Assembly: GCA_905215965.1 (NCBI GenBank)
Contig: CAJMSD010000015.1
Coordinates: 1-34,775 of the forward strand
Direction: 5' to 3'
DNA: 34,775 bases
DNA from: an uncultured bacterium
GTDB taxonomy: Bacteria > Bacillota > Clostridia > Oscillospirales > Ruminococcaceae
Position numbers and translations under genes: made by a program. Positions within the stretch are counted from its first letter, which is position 1, and the number at the start of each line of letters is the position of its first letter. The notes under the pieces are model-generated. The model had not been told where the DNA came from. It did no database searches and saw only the letters and a program-made list of their open reading frames with translations. This document shows positions 8,037 to 15,560 of this stretch, piece after piece.

Positions 8037-8456
8037 TTACGTTGTCGGAGCGGCTGTAGTCGCTGCCGCTGTCGGCATTTGTATACCGGTGATATACTTA
8101 AGATTTTTTCCGGTTCTGCCGTTTTCATCGGGGACCTCGGAGTAATTTCCGCTGTCGTCGATAGCGTACTGTGCCGTATCGTAAAGATTGCCTCTGACAG
8201 TTATACTGCCGTTGACCTTGATCTCAAGATTATCGTTGATAAGCACCGAGCCGTCCGTATCCTGTGTTTCTGCGATAGGACCCTGAACTGCTATCTTATC
8301 GTTCATATGCTTTGTCGAACGCGAATACTGGTCGATCGAAGTACCGACGAGGATAAGAACAGCGCCAAGCATCGCAAAGATCGCGATAGCAATTATAACC
8401 TCTACAAGAGTCATGCCGCGAAGCTTCTTCTTGGATTTTTTATTATTTTTTTCCAC
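8037..8456 (-). CDS. Minor prepilin (PilV/GspI-like), 139 aa
   Basis: The 14-residue basic leader (ending KKLRG) is followed by MTLVEVIIAIAIFAMLGAVL, a type IV prepilin helix with Glu5 and the MTLVEV start often seen in PilV or GspI type minor pilins. The remaining 100 residues form a small domain with alternating charged and beta-prone stretches, ending in an Ala/Thr-rich tail. It is spaced 12 bp after the 954-aa gene and 32 bp before the 402-aa prepilin, so it is part of the same operon. Minor pilins of this kind prime pilus assembly at the tip; that role is inferred from the family. Confidence 0.85.
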   Translation of the reverse strand: MEKNNKKSKKKLRGMTLVEVIIAIAIFAMLGAVLILVGTSIDQYSRSTKHMNDKIAVQGPIAETQDTDGSVLINDNLEIKVNGSITVRGNLYDTAQYAIDDSGNYSEVPDENGRTGKNLKYITGIQMPTAAATTAAPTT

Positions 8457-8468
8457 ACTGCTCCCTCC

Positions 8469-11333
8469 TTAATACATCAGATAATCGACTGCCTGATAAG
8501 TGTGCGTACCAAGACCGCCGCCTGCTATTATCGGCGGAGCTACAGTGTTGTTTTCCGGAATGTAGACATTCATCCAGTCGTTTGTAAGTGCAGCCTCATA
8601 GCAGACAACGCATCCGATAACGCATCTGTTGCCTACGCCCGCATAAGATTTAGCGTCAGCGTTATTGTAATAGATCTTATTTCCGACATTACCAAAGTCA
8701 ACACCCGAGAACTGAAGATAAGGAGCTTTAATATAAGCTGTGATCCTTGGCAGGTTTTCGATCTCGACCTTATTCTTAGGATCTGTCATCTCAGCGTTGT
8801 TAAATTCATTTGACGAGTAGATGTAGATGTTAGGAGCAGGCGCGTTAACAGCCTTAACAGAAGACGGACTGTTCCACAGTGCAGTATTTGTAATGTCGAT
8901 GATATCAGCGTCAGAATAAGCATTTACGCCGGCTGCCGCAGTACTTAAGTTAACGTCTGTGCCCGTCCAGATATCGATATTCGTATTTGAAAGGATCTGG
9001 TCATAACTTTCGGTTACAAGTGCGTTATTGCCGGTTACAAGTGCGTTATTGCTGGCAGCAAATTTGAGTGTTCCCTCTACGAAGAAGTTTACTTTTCCGT
9101 TAAGCTTCTGCACGGAATCAACCTGACCGGCAACATTATAGCTCTTTTTAACGTCTCTTACAATGATTTTTGAAGTATCGTTGATCGTTACGTCCTTAAG
9201 CTTTATCCAAAGCTCTCCGTTTTCGGGAGGAGTAATGTAAATAGTCTGTTTAAAGGTAGAACCTGTAAGCGTACAGCTGTCTGTTATTTCTGCGCCGTCA
9301 GCCAGTGACGAACAGCTTACTACCGTGCTTACGTCAACATTTCCCGGGATAGCTGTTTCGAATTCAGCCGGTGAAAGCTGTTTCTCCGAAATTGCCTTAA
9401 CTGTGTCAAGAACCTTTGTATCCTCGACCGGTATTCCCGGAAGCTGAGTCAAGCCGAGAATTACGTCTTTTTCCGCATAATCCGGGAATATAGTGCTTCC
9501 GGTTGCGATATAATCCGAAATAGGATCTACCGTTTTTCCGTTGTACGACATTTCACCCATATCATAAGCCTGAGCTTCGGTAAAGATCTCTCCGGTAGTA
9601 ATATCGGTGAGTACCTCATAAGTTTTTGGCGTAGTCATATCCGGAGGATTGTCAAATGTTTCGATAACATAATCCTTGCCTGTAGACGGATCCTGAACCA
9701 TGCCTTCGTTGAAATTTTTGAATACATAATCAGTACCGTTAACATTTACTGTCTCATCGTTGATCGTAAATGAAGAGTCCGCAAGAGCGTCCTGTTTAAG
9801 CCAAGCATAAGGTCTTGTCGGAGACCACCATTCGTTTCCGTAGATCTTTACATTTTTAGCCGCAACGGCATCATAGATGTTGGACTGAACATTTGGCTTC
9901 AAGGTCTTTGAGCCGACCGTAACGCCGCTTCCTGTGATCGTATTTGCATAAATAGAACCTGTTACATCAAGGGTTGCGCCGTTTGAAATATTAAGATTGC
10001 CGCCGACAACGAGATTGCCGTAAATTTTGGTGTTGCCCTGAATGTCAACGTTGCCCTCGACATTAACGTTTACGGACTGTCCAACTGCCGCGCCGCCGAA
10101 TTCCATAGTAGTGCCGGTATTAATCTTAAGATTTCCCTTTGAATAGAAATTACCGCCTACGTAATCGTAGGTAACGCCCTTATTAACTACGGACGACGAC
10201 CATCTGTAGAGGTGTCCGCCGCCGCCGTTAGCGCCGAGTACGGTTGTTTTATCGGCATCATAGCAGAAAACGTCCGCCTTAATGTCGCACGAGTTGAACT
10301 GTCCCGGTTCGATATAACCGCAGAAAATATTCAACGGAAGATCTCCCGAACCGAGATGCAGGTTACTGTCTGTTGAAATTTTTCCGTCAACATAAAGGTA
10401 AGGCATCGTGTTGAAGGAATAGCTCTGAACACCGGGTGTAGTAAGATCACTGTCGGAGTTATCCATATTGACCGATACGATTTCCGGAGCATAGTTTCCA
10501 AACTTCAGATCGCCCCAGATAGCAACGCCGTTTCCAGCTTTAGGGATAAGGAACGTTGCCGTAGAGTTCATTTGCATACTTCCGTCAATAACGAAAGGAG
10601 CTTCTGTAAGATAGTAGTTACCAAACGTATATGGCGTAACCGGATTACCGGCAGCGTCAAAGCCTCTTCCGTTGTCAGACAGGTAAAGCTTATCTTCGAG
10701 AGTAAAGCCTGCGCCTGTTACGGGATTTGTACCGATATACTGTTTTGTAGCTGCGTTACCCAGCGCAATGTAGGTACCGCCGACTGCAGATGTATGGTTT
10801 CCCGCACCGGCAACGCCGCCGCTGGTCGTAAAACCGCCGCCGCCGCCGCCGCCGCTGCCCGTAGGAGCGTCGCAGAGCACGTACGAGGTTACGGTCGTAG
10901 TCTCGTTTCCGAGCTCTACTTCGGCTGTGATAGAATATCTTTTACATTTTACCCATTCCTGATCAACGCTGTCATAAATAGGATATTCCTTATCGATGAG
11001 CGCGATCTTGGCATCTGTTACTCTACCTATGCCGTTTCCGCCCATGTTTACGGTTACATTGATCGGAGCATCGGTTACATTATCGAGTGATTGAATTGCG
11101 GATGCCAGCGCCCTTCCGTCTGCAGACGAATCACCGACAGCCGCAAGTATACTGTCTACCGCAGCGCGCGCGGTATACTGTGTCTGTGACGATGAATAGG
11201 ATTTATAGGCACGTTTATTTGCCGATGTAGCCAATACCAGTGTTCCCATAAGGAATATGATAAGCAATGACATTACACTTACAACAGTAAACAATACCGA
11301 ACCTTTAACTCGCCGGTTATTATTCTTGTTCAT
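8469..11333 (-). CDS. Large pilus-associated protein with PilX-like N-terminus and beta-solenoid region, 954 aa
   Basis: The N-terminus (RRVKGSVLFTVVSVMSLL) is a basic stretch followed by a single hydrophobic helix, resembling PilX or GspK-type minor pilins, but with Thr rather than Glu at mature position 5. A helix with many Ser/Ala follows to about residue 85. A run of seven or more glycines (about 161-167), encoded by a (CCG)7 tract on the plus strand, forms a probable flexible hinge. Residues about 418-480 are a ladder of short repeats of the type NVDIQGNTKIYGNL, like bactofilin or polymer-forming beta-solenoids. The rest is large, Asn/Thr/Gly-rich and unrecognised. The gene sits between pilO and two minor prepilins, with 12-23 bp gaps. 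A role as a pilus tip or shaft adhesin is inference; a cytoplasmic-membrane scaffold is an alternative. Confidence 0.8.
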   Translation of the reverse strand: MNKNNNRRVKGSVLFTVVSVMSLLIIFLMGTLVLATSANKRAYKSYSSSQTQYTARAAVDSILAAVGDSSADGRALASAIQSLDNVTDAPINVTVNMGGNGIGRVTDAKIALIDKEYPIYDSVDQEWVKCKRYSITAEVELGNETTTVTSYVLCDAPTGSGGGGGGGFTTSGGVAGAGNHTSAVGGTYIALGNAATKQYIGTNPVTGAGFTLEDKLYLSDNGRGFDAAGNPVTPYTFGNYYLTEAPFVIDGSMQMNSTATFLIPKAGNGVAIWGDLKFGNYAPEIVSVNMDNSDSDLTTPGVQSYSFNTMPYLYVDGKISTDSNLHLGSGDLPLNIFCGYIEPGQFNSCDIKADVFCYDADKTTVLGANGGGGHLYRWSSSVVNKGVTYDYVGGNFYSKGNLKINTGTTMEFGGAAVGQSVNVNVEGNVDIQGNTKIYGNLVVGGNLNISNGATLDVTGSIYANTITGSGVTVGSKTLKPNVQSNIYDAVAAKNVKIYGNEWWSPTRPYAWLKQDALADSSFTINDETVNVNGTDYVFKNFNEGMVQDPSTGKDYVIETFDNPPDMTTPKTYEVLTDITTGEIFTEAQAYDMGEMSYNGKTVDPISDYIATGSTIFPDYAEKDVILGLTQLPGIPVEDTKVLDTVKAISEKQLSPAEFETAIPGNVDVSTVVSCSSLADGAEITDSCTLTGSTFKQTIYITPPENGELWIKLKDVTINDTSKIIVRDVKKSYNVAGQVDSVQKLNGKVNFFVEGTLKFAASNNALVTGNNALVTESYDQILSNTNIDIWTGTDVNLSTAAAGVNAYSDADIIDITNTALWNSPSSVKAVNAPAPNIYIYSSNEFNNAEMTDPKNKVEIENLPRITAYIKAPYLQFSGVDFGNVGNKIYYNNADAKSYAGVGNRCVIGCVVCYEAALTNDWMNVYIPENNTVAPPIIAGGGLGTHTYQAVDYLMY
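9011..9052. repeat. Perfect 21-bp tandem duplication inside the 954-aa gene
   Basis: Two identical 21-base copies (9011-9031 and 9032-9052) sit head to tail and encode the heptad ALVTGNN-type repeat (NNALVTGNNALVTES). The exact identity at DNA level indicates a recent slippage or duplication in frame. Confidence 0.9.
10834..10854. repeat. (CCG)7 trinucleotide tract encoding a poly-glycine hinge
   Basis: Seven perfect CCG units on the plus strand are GGC glycine codons of the minus-strand 954-aa gene. Such a tract can change length by slippage without breaking the frame. Confidence 0.9.
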
Positions 11334-11356
11334 TCCTTTACCGCCTTTCCGTCATA

Positions 11357-12121
11357 TTATTCGACGATCGGTTCATCCATGTCGAAAACGGAATAAAGAC
11401 TTACTACGAAAGTTACATCCGATGTGTCCTTTGGCGTTTCGCCCTCTTCGAGCTCCTTATCCTCACCGAATGAATAATCTGCGATATTTACCGAGTCAAT
11501 TAAAATAGCTGTGTTAAGACTGTTGATTTTCTCCATGAATGCCCAGACGCCCTGTTTGTTTGCTTCTGCTGCGAGTCCGAACTGAGTTCTCAAAACAGTT
11601 TCTTCAGTTCTTTGTGAAAGCGCGTTGCTTTCCTCCATTACTTCGTCAATTTCCTTCTGATAATTGCCGTTGATATCAGCGGCGTCGAACATTGTCGAAG
11701 TAAGAACGTTAGGTCTGAAGTAATAATAGCTGAGTGTTGCCGTCGACATTTTGCCGACCTCTACCGATTTAGCTTCAAGCTTTGCTCCGTCTGTATTGCA
11801 GGCGTCGATATGCGGCTGCATAAACTGATCGAGCTTATATGTATCGTCCTCATAAAGGGAGGAGATCAGCTCGCGGTCAACGAAGTCCGAAGCAAGCTTT
11901 GCATATTCCTCGTGATCATCTTCGATATCTTCTGTGATTCCGGGAATAGCCTTGATCTTGTCGTCCATAGCCGCCCAGTCAGCCTTGACTGTCTTGAGCT
12001 TTGCCTCATCGGTTTTGATATCCTCATTCTTAGGTTTTATCAATCCGAATATACCTGCTACCACAATAATTATTGATAACAGTACAAGAAGTATTACCTT
12101 ATCTCTGTAATTTAATTTCAT
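11357..12121 (-). CDS. pilO: PilO-like pilus alignment protein, 254 aa
   Basis: This is a bitopic membrane protein of the type IV pilus inner-membrane complex. A short cytoplasmic N-terminus (MKLNYRDK) is followed by one membrane helix (about residues 8-27, VILLVLLSIIIVVAGIFGLI). Next comes a coiled-coil region (about 30-85) rich in Lys, Asp and Glu, and then a small C-terminal domain of the kind found in PilO/GspM ferredoxin-like folds. It starts two bases after the stop of the PilM-PilN gene, which indicates translational coupling. The call rests on topology, size and gene order (PilM-PilN then PilO), because PilO sequences diverge strongly. Confidence 0.82.
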   Translation of the reverse strand: MKLNYRDKVILLVLLSIIIVVAGIFGLIKPKNEDIKTDEAKLKTVKADWAAMDDKIKAIPGITEDIEDDHEEYAKLASDFVDRELISSLYEDDTYKLDQFMQPHIDACNTDGAKLEAKSVEVGKMSTATLSYYYFRPNVLTSTMFDAADINGNYQKEIDEVMEESNALSQRTEETVLRTQFGLAAEANKQGVWAFMEKINSLNTAILIDSVNIADYSFGEDKELEEGETPKDTSDVTFVVSLYSVFDMDEPIVE

Positions 12122-12123
12122 GA

Positions 12124-13767
12124 TTATTCAGCCTCCTCTTCCGTAGTATCTTCCGCATCGTCTTCCGGAGCATGATACGGATTTTCTCTGCCGACAATGC
12201 TGACAGTAAGCGTGAAGTTTACAGTCTCGTTTGTTTCGCCGGCGATCGTCTGGCCGTCCTCGCCAACCGTATCCTTATTCTTTTCTTCAACGACCTGATA
12301 GTTGGTATATGAAACTTTTGCTACCAGATCTGTCTCGTTTCTGAGGTTTTGAACAAATGCGGCAGGAAGCTTCTGAGAAGGCTCGTCAACGTGGTCGCAC
12401 TCAACATTGAATGTGAACACGCCCTTGCTGTACTGAGGAGAAAGGATCTTTGCCTCGCCTACGTTAAGCTCAGTTGCTGTCTTGGCAACAATTTCCTCAA
12501 GCTTGTCGTATTTTTCTCCGAGCACTACAGGCTGCGAATAGAAAGCGTCGTGAGCGTTGTTAATGATAACGCCGTAATTATCGACCTTAGTCTGCATCAG
12601 GCAGAGTCTTTCATAAAGTTCGACCTGAGCCTTGTTTTCGGGATCGTTGAGCTTCGACTGATAATTTTCGGTCTCTTTAATGATTCCGTTATCCTTTATC
12701 ATGAGGTAACCCCAGATACCGCCGACTGCCAGTGCGCAGCAGGCGAAAAATGCGATTGCTCCGACAGGAAGTCTTGAATCGTCAGGTGCGCCCTTGGTCT
12801 TGCTTCTGCTGAGCGCCGACATACCTTCTGCTTCGAGAAGATTGATCTTCTCGGTATCTTTATTTCTCTTGAACATAGCGCCGATAGCGTTTGCATAGAG
12901 CGAGAATTCAAGATTTTCGTGGCCGTGGATCTGCGGAGGAACATTGATAAGACTTGTCTGGAGATCGAGCTTTTCAAGCTCGTCGGTAAGTCTTACATAG
13001 TCGTGAGTATCGCCGTAGAACACAACGTTTTCGATTATCTCTCCGGTATTACGGCTCTTGTGGAACTGGAGCATACGGAAGATATTTTCGTTTACAGCTT
13101 CGAAAACGTAGTCCTCCGAGTTGCCGTAGTCGGTAGCGTCGATAGAAGCGAAACGTGAGAACGAAAGCTGTCCCTGCTCGTAAAGGTTGAGAGAGATGAA
13201 GTTATTATCGATCTGAACTGCAAGAAGCGGCATTTTCGACTTGATCTTGGTATCGGCAAGAAGTACCTTTGTGATACAGTTGCAGCCGATCATAACCGAT
13301 TTCAGTGAGATTCCGAGCATCTTGAAAACTTCTCTGTAGCAGTTTACTACTTCGAAAGGACAAGCCGTTGCGAGAACCTTGTAATGAGCTTCTCCGCCCT
13401 CCGATTTTTCGGATTCGCCTACTATAATATATGATACGCAGTAAGAGTCGTCGAGATTAAGCTCTGCCTGCATCTGCTGCTTTACAGCCTTCTGCAGATC
13501 CTGTCCCTTTGATTTTGTAACGTTAAGCTCCTTAAATATGGTAAGGTTTGACGAGATGCTGACGATAGCTTCTCTGTCAGCCATCTTATTTTTCTTAAGA
13601 ATACCGTTTATAAGTGTTGCGACACGGGGAACGTCCTTAACGTGACCGTTAACGATAACTTCCTCTTCAAGGTTAAGAGTTGCCGCCGATGAGATCTTGA
13701 TCTTGCCGTTGCCCTCTACGCCCTTAACGATTCGTATATTTCTGTCTGTAATATCAAATGAAAGCAT
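12124..13767 (-). CDS. PilM-PilN fusion protein, 547 aa
   Basis: The N-terminal 300 residues are a PilM/FtsA-like actin-fold ATP-binding domain. They begin MLSFDITDRNIRIVKG, the phosphate-1-like strand, and have LLAVQIDNNFISLNLYEQG near 181-199. In most bacteria PilM is a separate cytoplasmic protein that binds a short N-terminal peptide of PilN. Here the chain continues through a linker (about 305-333) into one membrane helix (334-357), a coiled coil and a PilN-like periplasmic-type domain ending in an acidic tail. PilM is thus tethered covalently to its partner. The ATG follows AAAGGTGG. The next gene, pilO, begins two bases after its stop, and pilC precedes it by 22 bp. Confidence 0.87.
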   Translation of the reverse strand: MLSFDITDRNIRIVKGVEGNGKIKISSAATLNLEEEVIVNGHVKDVPRVATLINGILKKNKMADREAIVSISSNLTIFKELNVTKSKGQDLQKAVKQQMQAELNLDDSYCVSYIIVGESEKSEGGEAHYKVLATACPFEVVNCYREVFKMLGISLKSVMIGCNCITKVLLADTKIKSKMPLLAVQIDNNFISLNLYEQGQLSFSRFASIDATDYGNSEDYVFEAVNENIFRMLQFHKSRNTGEIIENVVFYGDTHDYVRLTDELEKLDLQTSLINVPPQIHGHENLEFSLYANAIGAMFKRNKDTEKINLLEAEGMSALSRSKTKGAPDDSRLPVGAIAFFACCALAVGGIWGYLMIKDNGIIKETENYQSKLNDPENKAQVELYERLCLMQTKVDNYGVIINNAHDAFYSQPVVLGEKYDKLEEIVAKTATELNVGEAKILSPQYSKGVFTFNVECDHVDEPSQKLPAAFVQNLRNETDLVAKVSYTNYQVVEEKNKDTVGEDGQTIAGETNETVNFTLTVSIVGRENPYHAPEDDAEDTTEEEAE

Positions 13768-13789
13768 TTATTCTTTCCACCTTTCAATT

Positions 13790-14989
13790 TTATTCGTTCT
13801 CTATGCTTTCCATTGAGCCATAGAGCGCTGGGTAAATACCGCAAACTACGAGTCCGATGATAATACCGAGGAAGATAAGGAGCATCGGCTCGCACATACC
13901 TACAAGACGCTGTACAGCCGAGTCGGATTCGTCCTCGTAATATTCCGCTGTTTTTTCAAGGATCGAGTCAAGCGCACCCGATTCCTCTCCGACATAAATT
14001 ACTGAACAGAACATCTGCTCGAACACCTCTGTTCTTGTTATTGACGCCGAAAGGGATTCACCCTGCTTTACTTCATCGACAACATCGAGGAATTTTTCGT
14101 CTATGTATGAATTTCCGAGAACGGCGGAAGCTCTTTCGAGGCATTCTACCATCGGAATACCGCTTGAATAGAGTGAAGAAAGGGTTCTTGCGAAACGTCC
14201 CGTATAGATCTTTGTAACGAGAGGTCCGAAGCCGGGACCCTTGATAATAAACCGGTCGACCTTGACTCGAAGCGAAGGAACCTTAAGCGCATAACGTATA
14301 CCGAAGAATGCGATTACCACAATTCCGATGAGAATGTACCAGCGTTTTCTCAGGAAGTTGCTTATTGCGGCAAGCATCTTTGTAAGCGCAGGCATTGTTG
14401 ACGGATCTTCGTACATATCGATAAATGTCGGCATGATGAATGTGAAAAGGAAGATTACTATAACGATACACAGTACAAGAAGAATAATAGGATAAACCAT
14501 AGCGCTCTTAATAGTATTGTGCAGCTTGTTTTCCTTTGCATAGTGATCGGACATTCTCTGCATGATAACGTCGAGCGAGCCGCTTGACTCTCCGGCGCCT
14601 ACCATTGAAATGAGGAAGTCCGGGAACGAACCTTGATGCATTTCAAGCGCGGACGAGAAGGATTCGCCCTTCTGAACGCTTTCATAGATATCCTGCCAGA
14701 TATCCTTTGCCTTTTGTTTTTCCTGTTCCTTACACAGAATGTCGATTGATTTTACAAGCGTCAGACCTGAAGTAAGCATTGAGCTAAGCTGTCGGCAGCT
14801 GAACGCAAGCTCCTTGGTAGAAAACTTGTACGCTGATTTTGAATTTTCTGAATCGCTTTCCTTATAATCTTTGCAATACAGACCCTTTTCCTTGATCTTT
14901 GCCAGAAATTCCTGTTCATTTTCGGCAACGACAACGCCTTTTACCTGTTTGCCGTTAGCGTCTTGGGCTGTATAGGAAAACCTCTTCAT
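13790..14989 (-). CDS. pilC: Type IV pilus platform protein PilC (GspF family)
   Basis: This 399-aa polytopic membrane protein couples the PilB and PilT motors to the growing pilus. The N-terminus MKRFSYTAQDANGKQVKGVV is typical of GspF/PilC. Two T2SS-F repeats are visible, each with an FSCRQLSSML or FARTLSSLYSSG segment and a GESxSxAL-type loop. Membrane helices are near 165-195, 210-235 and the C-terminus (LLIFLGIIIGLVVCG). A longer reading from 15025 exists, but the start at 14989 is chosen because GGAGGTGG lies five bases upstream and it restores the family N-terminus. It is the first gene of the pilC, PilM-PilN, pilO, 954-aa, minor-pilin run, with promoters at 15046-15074 and 15249-15277. 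Confidence 0.95.
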   Translation of the reverse strand: MKRFSYTAQDANGKQVKGVVVAENEQEFLAKIKEKGLYCKDYKESDSENSKSAYKFSTKELAFSCRQLSSMLTSGLTLVKSIDILCKEQEKQKAKDIWQDIYESVQKGESFSSALEMHQGSFPDFLISMVGAGESSGSLDVIMQRMSDHYAKENKLHNTIKSAMVYPIILLVLCIVIVIFLFTFIMPTFIDMYEDPSTMPALTKMLAAISNFLRKRWYILIGIVVIAFFGIRYALKVPSLRVKVDRFIIKGPGFGPLVTKIYTGRFARTLSSLYSSGIPMVECLERASAVLGNSYIDEKFLDVVDEVKQGESLSASITRTEVFEQMFCSVIYVGEESGALDSILEKTAEYYEDESDSAVQRLVGMCEPMLLIFLGIIIGLVVCGIYPALYGSMESIENE

Positions 14990-15045
14990 GAAACCACCTC
15001 CATAATTTATAACATTTGGATACAATTCCGCTGCTTAATATAACA

Positions 15046-15074
15046 ATTATAACATTTTAAAAGATACTTTTCAA
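15046..15074 (-). promoter_or_regulatory. Proximal promoter of the pilC operon
   Basis: Minus strand: TTGAAA (15069-15074), 17-nt spacer, TATAAT (15046-15051), about 55 bp before the pilC start. It should drive the six-gene run from 14989 to 6796. Confidence 0.75.
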
Positions 15075-15248
15075 TCGCTTTTTTGACATAAATAATCAGT
15101 GCTTTTTTATCAATATTCACCAATTTTTATACTGTGGGTAATTTTTTTGCCGAATTCAGTACTTTTCTGTAATATGTAAACTGTTTTGTACAGACAGAAA
15201 TTGCGACGTCGAATTGCCGACGCCAACCATTGTTAATCTTATACAAAT

Positions 15249-15277
15249 ATTATATCACAACCGTTTGAAAATTGCAA
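15249..15277 (-). promoter_or_regulatory. Distal promoter upstream of pilC
   Basis: Minus strand: TTGCAA (15272-15277), 17-nt spacer, TATAAT (15249-15254). It points toward pilC and would give a leader of about 250 nt. No ORF with a ribosome binding site lies in that leader, so it is either a second operon promoter or the promoter of a small RNA. Confidence 0.65.
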
Positions 15278-15560
15278 CATAAAAATACATATTTTCTCAA
15301 TATTTTTGTCAATATGTGAATGATGTAAAAAAAACAAATTATACAGCCGTTTCTTTTTAAGAATATTTAATTTTCACATCAATATTTCACAAATTTTCAC
15401 ATCAAACCTTGTGTAATCATACAAACTTTTCAAGTCCTGCAAATTATGTAAAAACCGACAGTTTTTCCGCGGCGGAAAGATTGCAGGCAAAGCCTGTCTT
15501 TTTCGCTCGTTGGCTACAGCACAGCCGCCGGCAATATGCCGACGGCTCGAACAATAATCA
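15278..15560. other. Gene-free stretch between pilC promoters and asnB, with inverted repeats
   Basis: No supportable coding region is visible. The part next to asnB holds three inverted repeats: 15464-15478 (7-bp arms), 15484-15496 (5-bp arms, followed by T residues on the plus strand) and 15523-15547 (11-bp arms, ATA loop). The AT-rich part has direct repeats of TTTTCACATCAA at 15371-15382 and 15394-15405. The 15523-15547 hairpin begins 13 bp past the asnB stop and may end its transcript, although a clear T-run is lacking on that strand. Confidence 0.6.

Noticed and set aside
8004..8037. Longer start of the 402-aa minor pilin at 8037
   Set aside because: The start at 8004 has a better placed ribosome binding site and gives a standard prepilin leader; the upstream codons would add an atypical leader.
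15060..15240. A c-di-GMP or other riboswitch before the pilC operon
   Set aside because: I looked for the conserved cores of the c-di-GMP-I and II classes and did not see them. The leader remains an unexplained stretch.
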